Shown: piece by piece, positions 1-5,624 of the stretch
Numbering within the stretch: position 1 is the stretch's first letter
Layout of the letters: the number at the start of each line of letters is the position of its first letter
NCBI GenBank assembly: GCA_964435085.1
Contig: CAYSXQ010000014.1
Coordinates: 1 to 26,142 of the forward strand
Direction: 5' to 3'
DNA: 26,142 bases
Origin: UBA917 sp964435085
GTDB lineage: Bacteria; Patescibacteriota; Patescibacteriia; Patescibacteriales; Patescibacteriaceae
The notes under the pieces: model-generated
The model's input: the letters and a program-made list of their open reading frames with translations, nothing else
Told to the model about the DNA's origin: nothing
Databases searched by the model: none
Made by a program: the position numbers and the translations under genes

Positions 1-74
1 TGGAGCAGGGTACGGGAATCGGACCCGTGTTTCTTGCTTGGGAAGCAAGCGTACTACCATTGTACGAATCCTGC
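1..74 (-). tRNA. tRNA-Gly (anticodon CCC), CCA encoded
   Basis: Read on the minus strand, the segment folds as a cloverleaf. The acceptor strand GCAGGAT faces ACCCTGC, the D stem is GTAC/GTAC, the anticodon stem CTTGC/GCAAG encloses loop TTCCCAA, and the T stem ACGGG/CCCGT encloses loop TCCGATT. The anticodon CCC reads GGG glycine codons. The discriminator base is U, as is usual for bacterial tRNA-Gly, and CCA is encoded at positions 1-3. Oddities are an A-C mismatch at acceptor pair 6-67 and C instead of U at position 55 of the T loop. The cloverleaf is otherwise complete, so I regard it as a real gene. Confidence 0.93.
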
Positions 75-107
75 GTGTTCTTTCTTTGCTGGAAATAGTG
101 TATTATT

Positions 108-136
108 AAAATAGACTATTATTCTTAAGATGGCAA
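108..136 (-). promoter_or_regulatory. Possible promoter of the tRNA-Gly gene
   Basis: On the minus strand TTGCCA (131-136) and TATTTT (108-113) are 17 bases apart, and transcription would start about 27 bases before the tRNA. The -10 match is only 4 of 6. It would overlap the start region of the divergent alkD gene. Confidence 0.35.
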
Positions 137-139
137 ATT

Positions 140-853
140 ATGACTGAGTCCGAGCAGGTAAAAAAAGCTTTGGCGAAATTGGCTAAAAATTCTAAGGCGC
201 AAGGCTCGGCGCGGTTTTTTAAGACTGGTCCAGGCCAGTACAGCGAAGGCGATTTGTTTATCGATGTGAGTGTTCCGGCTCAGAGAAAAGTGGCTCGCGA
301 ATTTAAAAATTTAGAACTTGAGGAAATTTCTAAGCTGCTCGCTAGTTCGATTCATGAGCATCGAGCGACTGGCTTGATGATCTTGGTGGAGCAATTTAAA
401 GCGGCTGGCGAGGAGACTAAGAAGAAGTTATTAAAATATTATTTGAGCAAGTCGGCAGCGGTTAATAATTGGGACTTGGTGGATATGACGGCGGCTAATA
501 TTGTAGGTGCTTGGGTGTCGATTAGTAAAGAATTTGAGTTGCTGGATAAGCTGGCTGCTTCCAAGAATATGTGGCAGCGGCGGATTGCGATGGTGGCGAC
601 TTGGGCTTTGATTCGGGAGAAGAAATTAGAGCATACCTTTAGGCTGGCTGAGAAATTTTTGATGGAGAGTCATGACTTGATGCATAAGGCAGTGGGCTGG
701 ATGCTCCGAGAGGCTGGTAAACGTGACGAAAAAGCTTTGCGGAAATTTTTGGATAGGCATGTCACGAAAATGCCACGGACGATGCTTAGGTATGCGATTG
801 AAAAGTTTGCAGCTAGTGACCGAGCTGACTATTTAGCTAAGAAAAAAATATGA
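140..853 (+). CDS. DNA alkylation repair protein, AlkD family
   Basis: Predicted DNA glycosylase of the AlkD family. These enzymes excise positively charged alkylated bases such as N3-methyladenine and N7-methylguanine using a helical HEAT-like solenoid. The 237 residues match the family length. The WDLVD motif supplies W111 and D115, with the same W-x3-D spacing as the W109/D113 pair known from Bacillus cereus AlkD, and R147/R148 lie in the MWQRR segment. W187 and R190 in GWMLRE fall at the same numbers as the known substrate-contacting pair. No good Shine-Dalgarno precedes the ATG. It is the first gene of a tightly packed run: its TGA stop overlaps the next ATG (ATGA), which suggests translational coupling. 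Confidence 0.9.
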   Translation: MTESEQVKKALAKLAKNSKAQGSARFFKTGPGQYSEGDLFIDVSVPAQRKVAREFKNLELEEISKLLASSIHEHRATGLMILVEQFKAAGEETKKKLLKYYLSKSAAVNNWDLVDMTAANIVGAWVSISKEFELLDKLAASKNMWQRRIAMVATWALIREKKLEHTFRLAEKFLMESHDLMHKAVGWMLREAGKRDEKALRKFLDRHVTKMPRTMLRYAIEKFAASDRADYLAKKKI

Positions 854-1155
854 TACACAAGATGACGCGAGGTTTGGTGATCAGTCTGGTAATCGTTGGT
901 CTAATAGTGGCATTTATGCTGACGATTTTGGTCATTAATGTGACTAGTAAATCAGTGCGCTATAAATCTTTTTACTGGTTTGGTTGGTGTGCGCCAGGTA
1001 CGAGTGACCAGTTCGATCAGTCGCAGAATGCCTTTACGCCAAATGCTTATATAAAAAAGAATAATGTTTGTTGTGCGACTGGTAATTATGGCGTGGTGAC
1101 TAAGCGTGGTAAAAATATTTGTTGCCGGAATAAATTTAATTGTTTAGATGATTAG
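850..1155 (+). CDS. Small cysteine-rich single-pass membrane protein, unknown function
   Basis: I do not recognise a family. The 101 residues have a charged N-terminus, one strong hydrophobic helix at about residues 8-30 and a soluble tail containing C47, C74, C75, C91, C92 and C97. Two CC pairs plus two single cysteines suggest disulfides or metal binding outside the membrane. The start codon overlaps the alkD stop, and the stop overlaps the longest possible rlmH frame, so the gene is wedged into an operon. A second ATG four codons in (862) is an alternative start. Codon use is the same T/G-rich type as its neighbours. Confidence 0.7.
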   Translation: MIHKMTRGLVISLVIVGLIVAFMLTILVINVTSKSVRYKSFYWFGWCAPGTSDQFDQSQNAFTPNAYIKKNNVCCATGNYGVVTKRGKNICCRNKFNCLDD

Positions 1156-1156
1156 T

Positions 1157-1621
1157 ATGTTTAATATTACGATTTTGGCTATTGGTAAGGTGAAGGAGTC
1201 TTATATCAATACGGCGATTGTTGATTATCTCAAGCGTCTCTCGCCTTATGGCAAGATTAAAATTGAAGAATTGAAAGCTGAGAAATTTAATGAAAATAAT
1301 CATGAGCAAGCGAAGGTGATTGAGGGGGAACGAATTAAGGCTTATCTGGAGAAGCGGACTGAAGCACGGGTAATTATTATGGATGAGCTTGGTAAGATGA
1401 TTAAGAGTGTGGACTTTAGTCAGTTGGTTGATGGGGAGCAGCGCCCGATTATCTTGGTGATTGGCGGGTCTTTGGGCCTTGCTGATAGTATTAAGAAGAA
1501 CTATCGAGAGCACATTGCTTTGTCGGCTTTGACCTTGACTCATGAAATGGCGCGTTTGATTTTGGTGGAACAGGTTTATCGAGGGATGACGATTGCTAAA
1601 GGTAAGACTTATCATTACTAG
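1157..1621 (+). CDS. rlmH: Ribosomal large subunit pseudouridine-1915 N3-methyltransferase RlmH (SPOUT)
   Basis: RlmH methylates pseudouridine 1915 in helix 69 of 23S rRNA, using SAM bound in a trefoil knot. The protein (154 residues from this start) shows the family's N-terminal MFNITILAIGKVKE, the knot segment ILVIGGSLGLADSI, and the C-terminal LTHEMARLILVEQVYRG with the terminal YHY. Length and motifs match the usual 155-160 residues. An ATG three codons upstream (1148) is in frame but overlaps the previous gene. I prefer 1157 because the family begins directly with this beta strand. It is the last gene of the alkD - small membrane protein - rlmH run. Confidence 0.93.
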   Translation: MFNITILAIGKVKESYINTAIVDYLKRLSPYGKIKIEELKAEKFNENNHEQAKVIEGERIKAYLEKRTEARVIIMDELGKMIKSVDFSQLVDGEQRPIILVIGGSLGLADSIKKNYREHIALSALTLTHEMARLILVEQVYRGMTIAKGKTYHY

Positions 1622-1630
1622 TCAATTTGC

Positions 1631-1651
1631 AATTAACAATTAACAATTATC
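1631..1651. repeat. Heptamer tandem repeat, three units of AATTAAC/AATTATC
   Basis: Three consecutive 7-base units fill the spacer between the rlmH stop and the next gene. A comparable three-unit heptamer array lies at 7788-7808. Confidence 0.75.
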
Positions 1652-1670
1652 AATGACTTGTGTGAAATAT

Positions 1671-3212
1671 ATGCTTAGTAGATTTTTAAAATTATTTTTT
1701 GTCAGTTTGTTTTTAGTTTTGTCGGCTGTGTCGGTGGTTAGTGCTGCTAGCAGTTTGTCTGGCCGAGTGCTCTTGCAGGTGGAGTCACGAGGTGAAGCTT
1801 GGTATGTTAACCCGCTTAATGGTAAGCGTTATTTCTTGGGTCGGGCAGCTGATGCGGCGAAGATTATTCGGGCTTTGGGTTTGGGGGTGACGAATAAAGA
1901 TCTAGCTGCTTGGAAAGTGAAGGCGCCGGCGCGTCTCTCTGGTAGGATTTTGTTACAAGTCGAGGCTCGGGGTGAAGCGTATTATGTTAATCCTAGTAAT
2001 TTACAGTTGGTTTATCTTGGTTCTCCGGAGACAGCTTTTGCTATTTGGAATAAATTGGCACTAGGGACTTCTAATAAGACTTTGGCAACGATTGCGCCAG
2101 AATTTAATGTGCCAACTTCTGCTTCGGCTACGCTTAGCACAGGTGCTCCGATTAGTTCAGCTGCTTCGGTAGTTGTGCCGATAGCGGTTGGTGAACCATA
2201 TCCTAATCAGACTGGCCGAGAGGTTTTTGCTTGGAAGTATAAAGGTAAGGAATATAGCTTGTCTCTGGCTCTTAACCAGAAATTGTATAATGACTACGCT
2301 CAGAGCTCTAAGGTTTATAAGTACTATGGTGATTTGCCAGAAAATTGGCACGAGGATTATTATAAGATGTTCTTGACGCCAAAGAGCGCTGATACAACGA
2401 TTGTTGATTTGGCTAAGCAGTTTAAATATATTGCTGCTAAAGAGGGTATGAGTGATGACGAGATGGTTAATTTGCTAATGGCTTTTGTACAGACTATTCC
2501 CTATGATCATGCTAAAAATTTGGAGACTGGTACGCCAAATTATCCTTACGAGACTTTGTTTAGACGTCTCGGAGTGTGTTCGGATAAGACTTTTCTAGCG
2601 GTTATGATTTTGCGGGAGCTTGGCTATGGGGCGGCGGTGATTGATTTACCAGAAGTAAACCACGCAGCTGTAGGCATTGCTTGTCCAGAGAAATTTGCGG
2701 TCTTTAATTCTGGGTATTGCTATGCGGAGACTACTAATTTCTTCCCCGTGGGTGTGGTGCCGCAGAATTTTAGTAAAGATGGTGTGGTTTTGGATCAAGG
2801 TGCTGAAGAGCTAAAGGGCCAATTTACTAATGTCTTTAAGACTGGTCAATTGGGTCGGCCGGAAATTGTACAGAAGACTCGAGGCAAGGAATATGGTGGT
2901 GTACAGGCGACTTATGATTTGGTTGCTAGAATGAGGCAGTTGGAAGCGGATTTGCTGACAGGTAAGCTTTATCTTGATCGTAAGAAAACTGAGCTTGGTG
3001 CTCGAGTCACGGAATTAGCTAACTTTAAAGCGAAGATGGATGAAATTAAATCTAATGACATTACTAAGTATAATTCTTGGGTAGCTGAGTATAATCTAAA
3101 AGTTAATGATTATAATGAAGTTTATGCTGAGTACAAGATGCAGTCAGATATTTATAATGGTAAGGTTAATTTGTATAATGAGTTGATTGTGGGGTTTTAT
3201 CCGAGCAAATAA
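1671..3212 (+). CDS. Secreted protein: two GRILLQVE repeats, transglutaminase-like domain, coiled coil
   Basis: The N-terminus has a basic n-region and a hydrophobic stretch ending near VVSAAS, a likely signal peptide. Two about 54-residue repeats (coding 1755-1925 and 1935-2100) follow, each with GR(V/I)LLQVE-x-RGEA(W/Y)YVNP. The middle domain resembles transglutaminase-like cysteine enzymes: a candidate catalytic Cys in LGVCSDKTF, His in VNHAAVGI and an acidic residue in CYAETTNF form a Cys-His-acid order. The last 90 or so residues are charged, rich in Tyr and Asn, and probably coiled coil. The protein is predicted to act outside the membrane, perhaps cutting or cross-linking surface protein; this is inference. 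An in-frame ATG at 1653 would add MTCVKY; I chose 1671 because MLSRFLK is a cleaner signal-peptide start. It shares its repeat with the protein at 5625-7781. Confidence 0.75.
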   Translation: MLSRFLKLFFVSLFLVLSAVSVVSAASSLSGRVLLQVESRGEAWYVNPLNGKRYFLGRAADAAKIIRALGLGVTNKDLAAWKVKAPARLSGRILLQVEARGEAYYVNPSNLQLVYLGSPETAFAIWNKLALGTSNKTLATIAPEFNVPTSASATLSTGAPISSAASVVVPIAVGEPYPNQTGREVFAWKYKGKEYSLSLALNQKLYNDYAQSSKVYKYYGDLPENWHEDYYKMFLTPKSADTTIVDLAKQFKYIAAKEGMSDDEMVNLLMAFVQTIPYDHAKNLETGTPNYPYETLFRRLGVCSDKTFLAVMILRELGYGAAVIDLPEVNHAAVGIACPEKFAVFNSGYCYAETTNFFPVGVVPQNFSKDGVVLDQGAEELKGQFTNVFKTGQLGRPEIVQKTRGKEYGGVQATYDLVARMRQLEADLLTGKLYLDRKKTELGARVTELANFKAKMDEIKSNDITKYNSWVAEYNLKVNDYNEVYAEYKMQSDIYNGKVNLYNELIVGFYPSK

Positions 3213-3216
3213 ATTT

Positions 3217-3358
3217 AAGTTCCAAATCCCAAGTTCCAATTTCCAAATAAATCACAAGCTCCAAATAACAAATACCTGCCATTCCCGCATACGCGAGAAT
3301 GACGGATATTTTGAGATTTGTAACTTGAGATTTATTTGGAACTTGGGATTTGGAAATT
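3217..3358. repeat. Large imperfect palindromic intergenic element
   Basis: A left arm rich in TTCCAAAT / CCCAAGTTCC (3217-3276) is mirrored by a right arm (about 3310-3358) with the reverse-complement order, apart from a 6-base indel and a few mismatches. The centre holds a second hairpin: CATTCCCGC at 3279-3287 and GCGAGAATG at 3293-3301, with a 4-base loop. It lies directly after the stop of the transglutaminase-like gene and before the two-way terminator. It looks like a non-coding mobile or REP-type element; no ORF is present. Confidence 0.75.
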
Positions 3359-3393
3359 AAAAAAAGACTGACATATAATGCCAGTCTTTTTTT
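3359..3393. terminator. Bidirectional Rho-independent terminator
   Basis: An A-run followed by AGACTG pairs with CAGTCT followed by a T-run, giving a hairpin with T-tracts in both directions. It sits between two converging genes and can serve both. Confidence 0.8.
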
Positions 3394-3407
3394 GTTGATT
3401 AGGATTA

Positions 3408-3665
3408 TTACTTTTTCTTGCCTTTGCCTGTCTTCTTCTTGCTACCGAGCATTTTCTTTAGTCCCCAGAGGCCGAGAGCTAGTGCTCCGCCGATGGCTGC
3501 TTCGGTTTTGAGCTTTTTCTTTTGCTCGGGACTTAATTTGTCAAATTTGCCTTTGGCATTTTTGATGAGTTTTTCAGCTTCGGCTTTGGCTTTGTTGAGA
3601 TCGAGGCCTTTGTGATCACAACCGCAATTACCGCCACAACAGCCGTCTTTGGTTTTTTTATTCAT
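3408..3665 (-). CDS. Small protein with Cys-rich N-terminus and Lys-rich C-terminus, unknown function
   Basis: I do not recognise a family. The 85 residues start with a CCGGNCGCDHKG cluster (C9, C10, C14, C16 and H18), a plausible metal-binding knot. A highly charged helical stretch rich in Lys and Ala follows, then a short hydrophobic helix (AIGGALALGLWGL) and a poly-Lys tail. The hydrophobic helix could touch the membrane but is short for a full span. The gene stands alone, with its own TATAAT promoter at 3696-3701 and a terminator on its 3' side. Codon use fits the neighbours. Confidence 0.7.
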   Translation of the reverse strand: MNKKTKDGCCGGNCGCDHKGLDLNKAKAEAEKLIKNAKGKFDKLSPEQKKKLKTEAAIGGALALGLWGLKKMLGSKKKTGKGKKK

Positions 3666-3695
3666 ATATTTTGGCTAAAATTAAATACTGCTTTT

Positions 3696-3701
3696 ATTAT
3701 A
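3696..3701 (-). promoter_or_regulatory. -10 element for the small Cys/Lys-rich gene
   Basis: On the minus strand TATGGTATAAT gives a perfect TATAAT about 30 bases before the start codon. No convincing -35 was seen. The spacer is divergent, and a weaker TATCAT (3723-3728) on the plus strand may serve the histidine phosphatase. Confidence 0.55.
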
Positions 3702-3751
3702 CCATATAAAAAGTATCTATGCTATCATTAAATTAGTAAATTTATTGGCAT

Positions 3752-4309
3752 ATGAGTGTGATTTATGTAGTTAGACATGGACAGGATCAGGATAATGCTA
3801 ATCATATCTTGAATGGCCACCGTAACGAGTCTTTGACTCCCATTGGTCGTGAACAAGCGAAGACGACTGGTGTTCGACTTCGTGATAAGGAGATTGATTT
3901 TGTCTATGCTTCGCCGACCTTACGTACCAGACAAACAGCAGAAATTATTGCTGAGATAGTCGGTCTTGAGACTATAGGAATTGAAGCGGATTTAATTGAA
4001 AGAGATTTTGGAGTATTGACTGGTAAGCCAGTGGCAGATATCCCTAAGTATTGTAAGAAGTTTTTTGTTGGTGATCGGATTAATTATTTCTTGGAAGGCG
4101 AGGGTGTGGAGTCTTTTCCTAAGCTACTGACAAGAGTAAAGAGGTTGATTAAAAAAATTATAGCTCGTCATCCAACTGATAATGTTTTATTAGTGACGCA
4201 TGGTGACGCTGGTAAGATGATTGAGGCGGCTTGGTATGGTTGGACTTGGGAGCAAGCCTTAATGACGCCTTATTTTGAAAACGCTGATATTATTGAATTG
4301 AAAAAATAA
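3752..4309 (+). CDS. Histidine phosphatase family protein (phosphoglycerate mutase-like)
   Basis: The N-terminal VVRHGQ carries the catalytic H9 that is phosphorylated in this superfamily. N14/N16 and the ASPTLRTRQTAE segment supply the usual Asn and Arg phosphate pocket. E85/R86 in LIERDFG and H150 in LLVTHGDAG complete the active site. The length of 185 residues fits the shorter cofactor-dependent PGM/phosphatase (GpmB/CobC/PhoE-like) branch. Four bases separate it from enolase, so the two are probably co-transcribed. The placement suggests, without proving, that it supplies phosphoglycerate mutase activity for lower glycolysis. Family membership is sure, the substrate is not. Confidence 0.85.
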   Translation: MSVIYVVRHGQDQDNANHILNGHRNESLTPIGREQAKTTGVRLRDKEIDFVYASPTLRTRQTAEIIAEIVGLETIGIEADLIERDFGVLTGKPVADIPKYCKKFFVGDRINYFLEGEGVESFPKLLTRVKRLIKKIIARHPTDNVLLVTHGDAGKMIEAAWYGWTWEQALMTPYFENADIIELKK

Positions 4310-4313
4310 ATAT

Positions 4314-5585
4314 ATGAAAATACGATCAATTAAAGCTTTAGAAATTTTGGATAGTCGGGGTGAGCCGACGATAGAGACAGTGGTGTCGCTCGCTGATGGT
4401 TCGACTGGTAAGGCGGCGGTGCCGTCTGGTGCTTCGACTGGTGCTTATGAAGCTTGTGAATTACGTGATGGTGATGATGAGCGGTTTGAGGGTAAGGGCG
4501 TGCTTAAGGCAGTGGCTAATGTTGAAGAGATTGCTCAGGCTTTGCTGGGAATGGAAGCAGAAGATCAGGCTGCGATTGACGAAGCGATGATTAAGCTCGA
4601 CGGCACGGAGAATAAGTCACGGCTAGGAGCTAATGCTATCTTGTCAGTATCGATGGCGGTAGCGGTAGCGCAGGCTAAGTCTGAGAAAAAACATTTATAT
4701 CAATATTTAACTAAATTTAATCCTGATTTTGCTGGTAAATATATTTTGCCAGTGCCGCTGATGAATATCATGAATGGCGGCAGGCATGCTAATTGGGCGA
4801 CAGACATTCAGGAATACATGGTGATGCCAGTGGGAGCTGCCAATATGGCCGAGGCGATTAGAATGGGTGAAGAGGTCTATCATGAGCTAAAGAAAATCAT
4901 CGTGGCTCGTGGCTACAATGCTAATGTGGGCGATGAAGGCGGATTTGCGCCGGCTGTGACTAGTAATGATGAACCATTTGCTCTGATGACTGAGGCGGTG
5001 ATGGCTGCTGGCTACAACCTAACTGATCAGTTTAAATTTGCGATTGACGCGGCTGCTTCGGAATTTTATCAGGACGGTAAATATAATTTGCAGAAGTCTG
5101 GACAGGTTTTGGATTCTTTGGGACTGTCTAATTTTTATGAAGAATTAATGACTAAATATCCTATTGTTAGCTTGGAAGATGTCTTTGCTGAAGATGATTG
5201 GGCAAGCTTTGTTAAATTTTCTACTGATCATGCTGACAAGCAGATCGTGGGTGATGATCTCTATGTAACTAACAGTAAACGTCTTGCCATGGGCATTGAG
5301 CAGAAGGCGACTAATGCTATTTTGATTAAACTAAATCAGATTGGGACGGTGACGGAGACGATTGCGGCGATAAATTTAGCTCATAAGAGTGGTATGCGCT
5401 CAATCGTGTCGCATCGTAGTGGTGAGACTAGCGATACCTTTATGGTTGATCTAGTGGTAGCGATGGGAACGGGTCAGATTAAGGCTGGTGCTCCGGCTCG
5501 TGGTGAACGAGTGGCGAAATATAATAGATTACTAGAAATTGCTGAGAAGCTTGGTCAGAGCGGCGAGTATGCGCGTTTCATGTAG
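4314..5585 (+). CDS. eno: Enolase (2-phosphoglycerate dehydratase)
   Basis: Complete enolase of 423 residues, the normal length. It interconverts 2-phosphoglycerate and phosphoenolpyruvate in the cytoplasm. Visible motifs are SGASTGAYEACELRDGD near the N-terminus, NGGRHANWATDIQEYM with E167 (equivalent to E. coli E168), NVGDEGGFAP with the general acid Glu, SLEDVFAEDDW and GDDLYVTN for Mg ligands, ILIKLNQIGT with the catalytic Lys, SHRSGET, and GQIKAGAPARGERVAKYN with the second substrate Lys. The usual SRSER segment reads ARGER here, a variant that keeps the Arg and Glu. No Shine-Dalgarno precedes the ATG. It follows the histidine phosphatase directly, which suggests a glycolytic operon. Confidence 0.97.
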   Translation: MKIRSIKALEILDSRGEPTIETVVSLADGSTGKAAVPSGASTGAYEACELRDGDDERFEGKGVLKAVANVEEIAQALLGMEAEDQAAIDEAMIKLDGTENKSRLGANAILSVSMAVAVAQAKSEKKHLYQYLTKFNPDFAGKYILPVPLMNIMNGGRHANWATDIQEYMVMPVGAANMAEAIRMGEEVYHELKKIIVARGYNANVGDEGGFAPAVTSNDEPFALMTEAVMAAGYNLTDQFKFAIDAAASEFYQDGKYNLQKSGQVLDSLGLSNFYEELMTKYPIVSLEDVFAEDDWASFVKFSTDHADKQIVGDDLYVTNSKRLAMGIEQKATNAILIKLNQIGTVTETIAAINLAHKSGMRSIVSHRSGETSDTFMVDLVVAMGTGQIKAGAPARGERVAKYNRLLEIAEKLGQSGEYARFM

Positions 5586-5604
5586 AATAGAACTGTGTTA
5601 TAAT
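5576..5604 (+). promoter_or_regulatory. Promoter of the 718-residue secreted protein
   Basis: A perfect TATAAT (5599-5604) with an extended TGT ahead of it lies 20 bases before the start codon. TTTCAT (5576-5581), 17 bases upstream, is a weak -35 at the very end of eno. The resulting leader would be short, about 14 bases. Confidence 0.6.
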
Positions 5605-5624
5605 AAGCTTATTAAATTTGGCTT

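Noticed and set aside
851..853. UGA read as glycine or tryptophan
   Set aside because: TGA ends alkD and comEC at sensible family lengths, and RF2 is encoded.
1136..1615. Long minus-strand frame opposite rlmH
   Set aside because: It is the complement of a clearly conserved gene and is rich in Asn, His, Leu and Ile, as expected of an antisense shadow. The frames opposite the adhesin (21191-21802) are rejected for the same reason.
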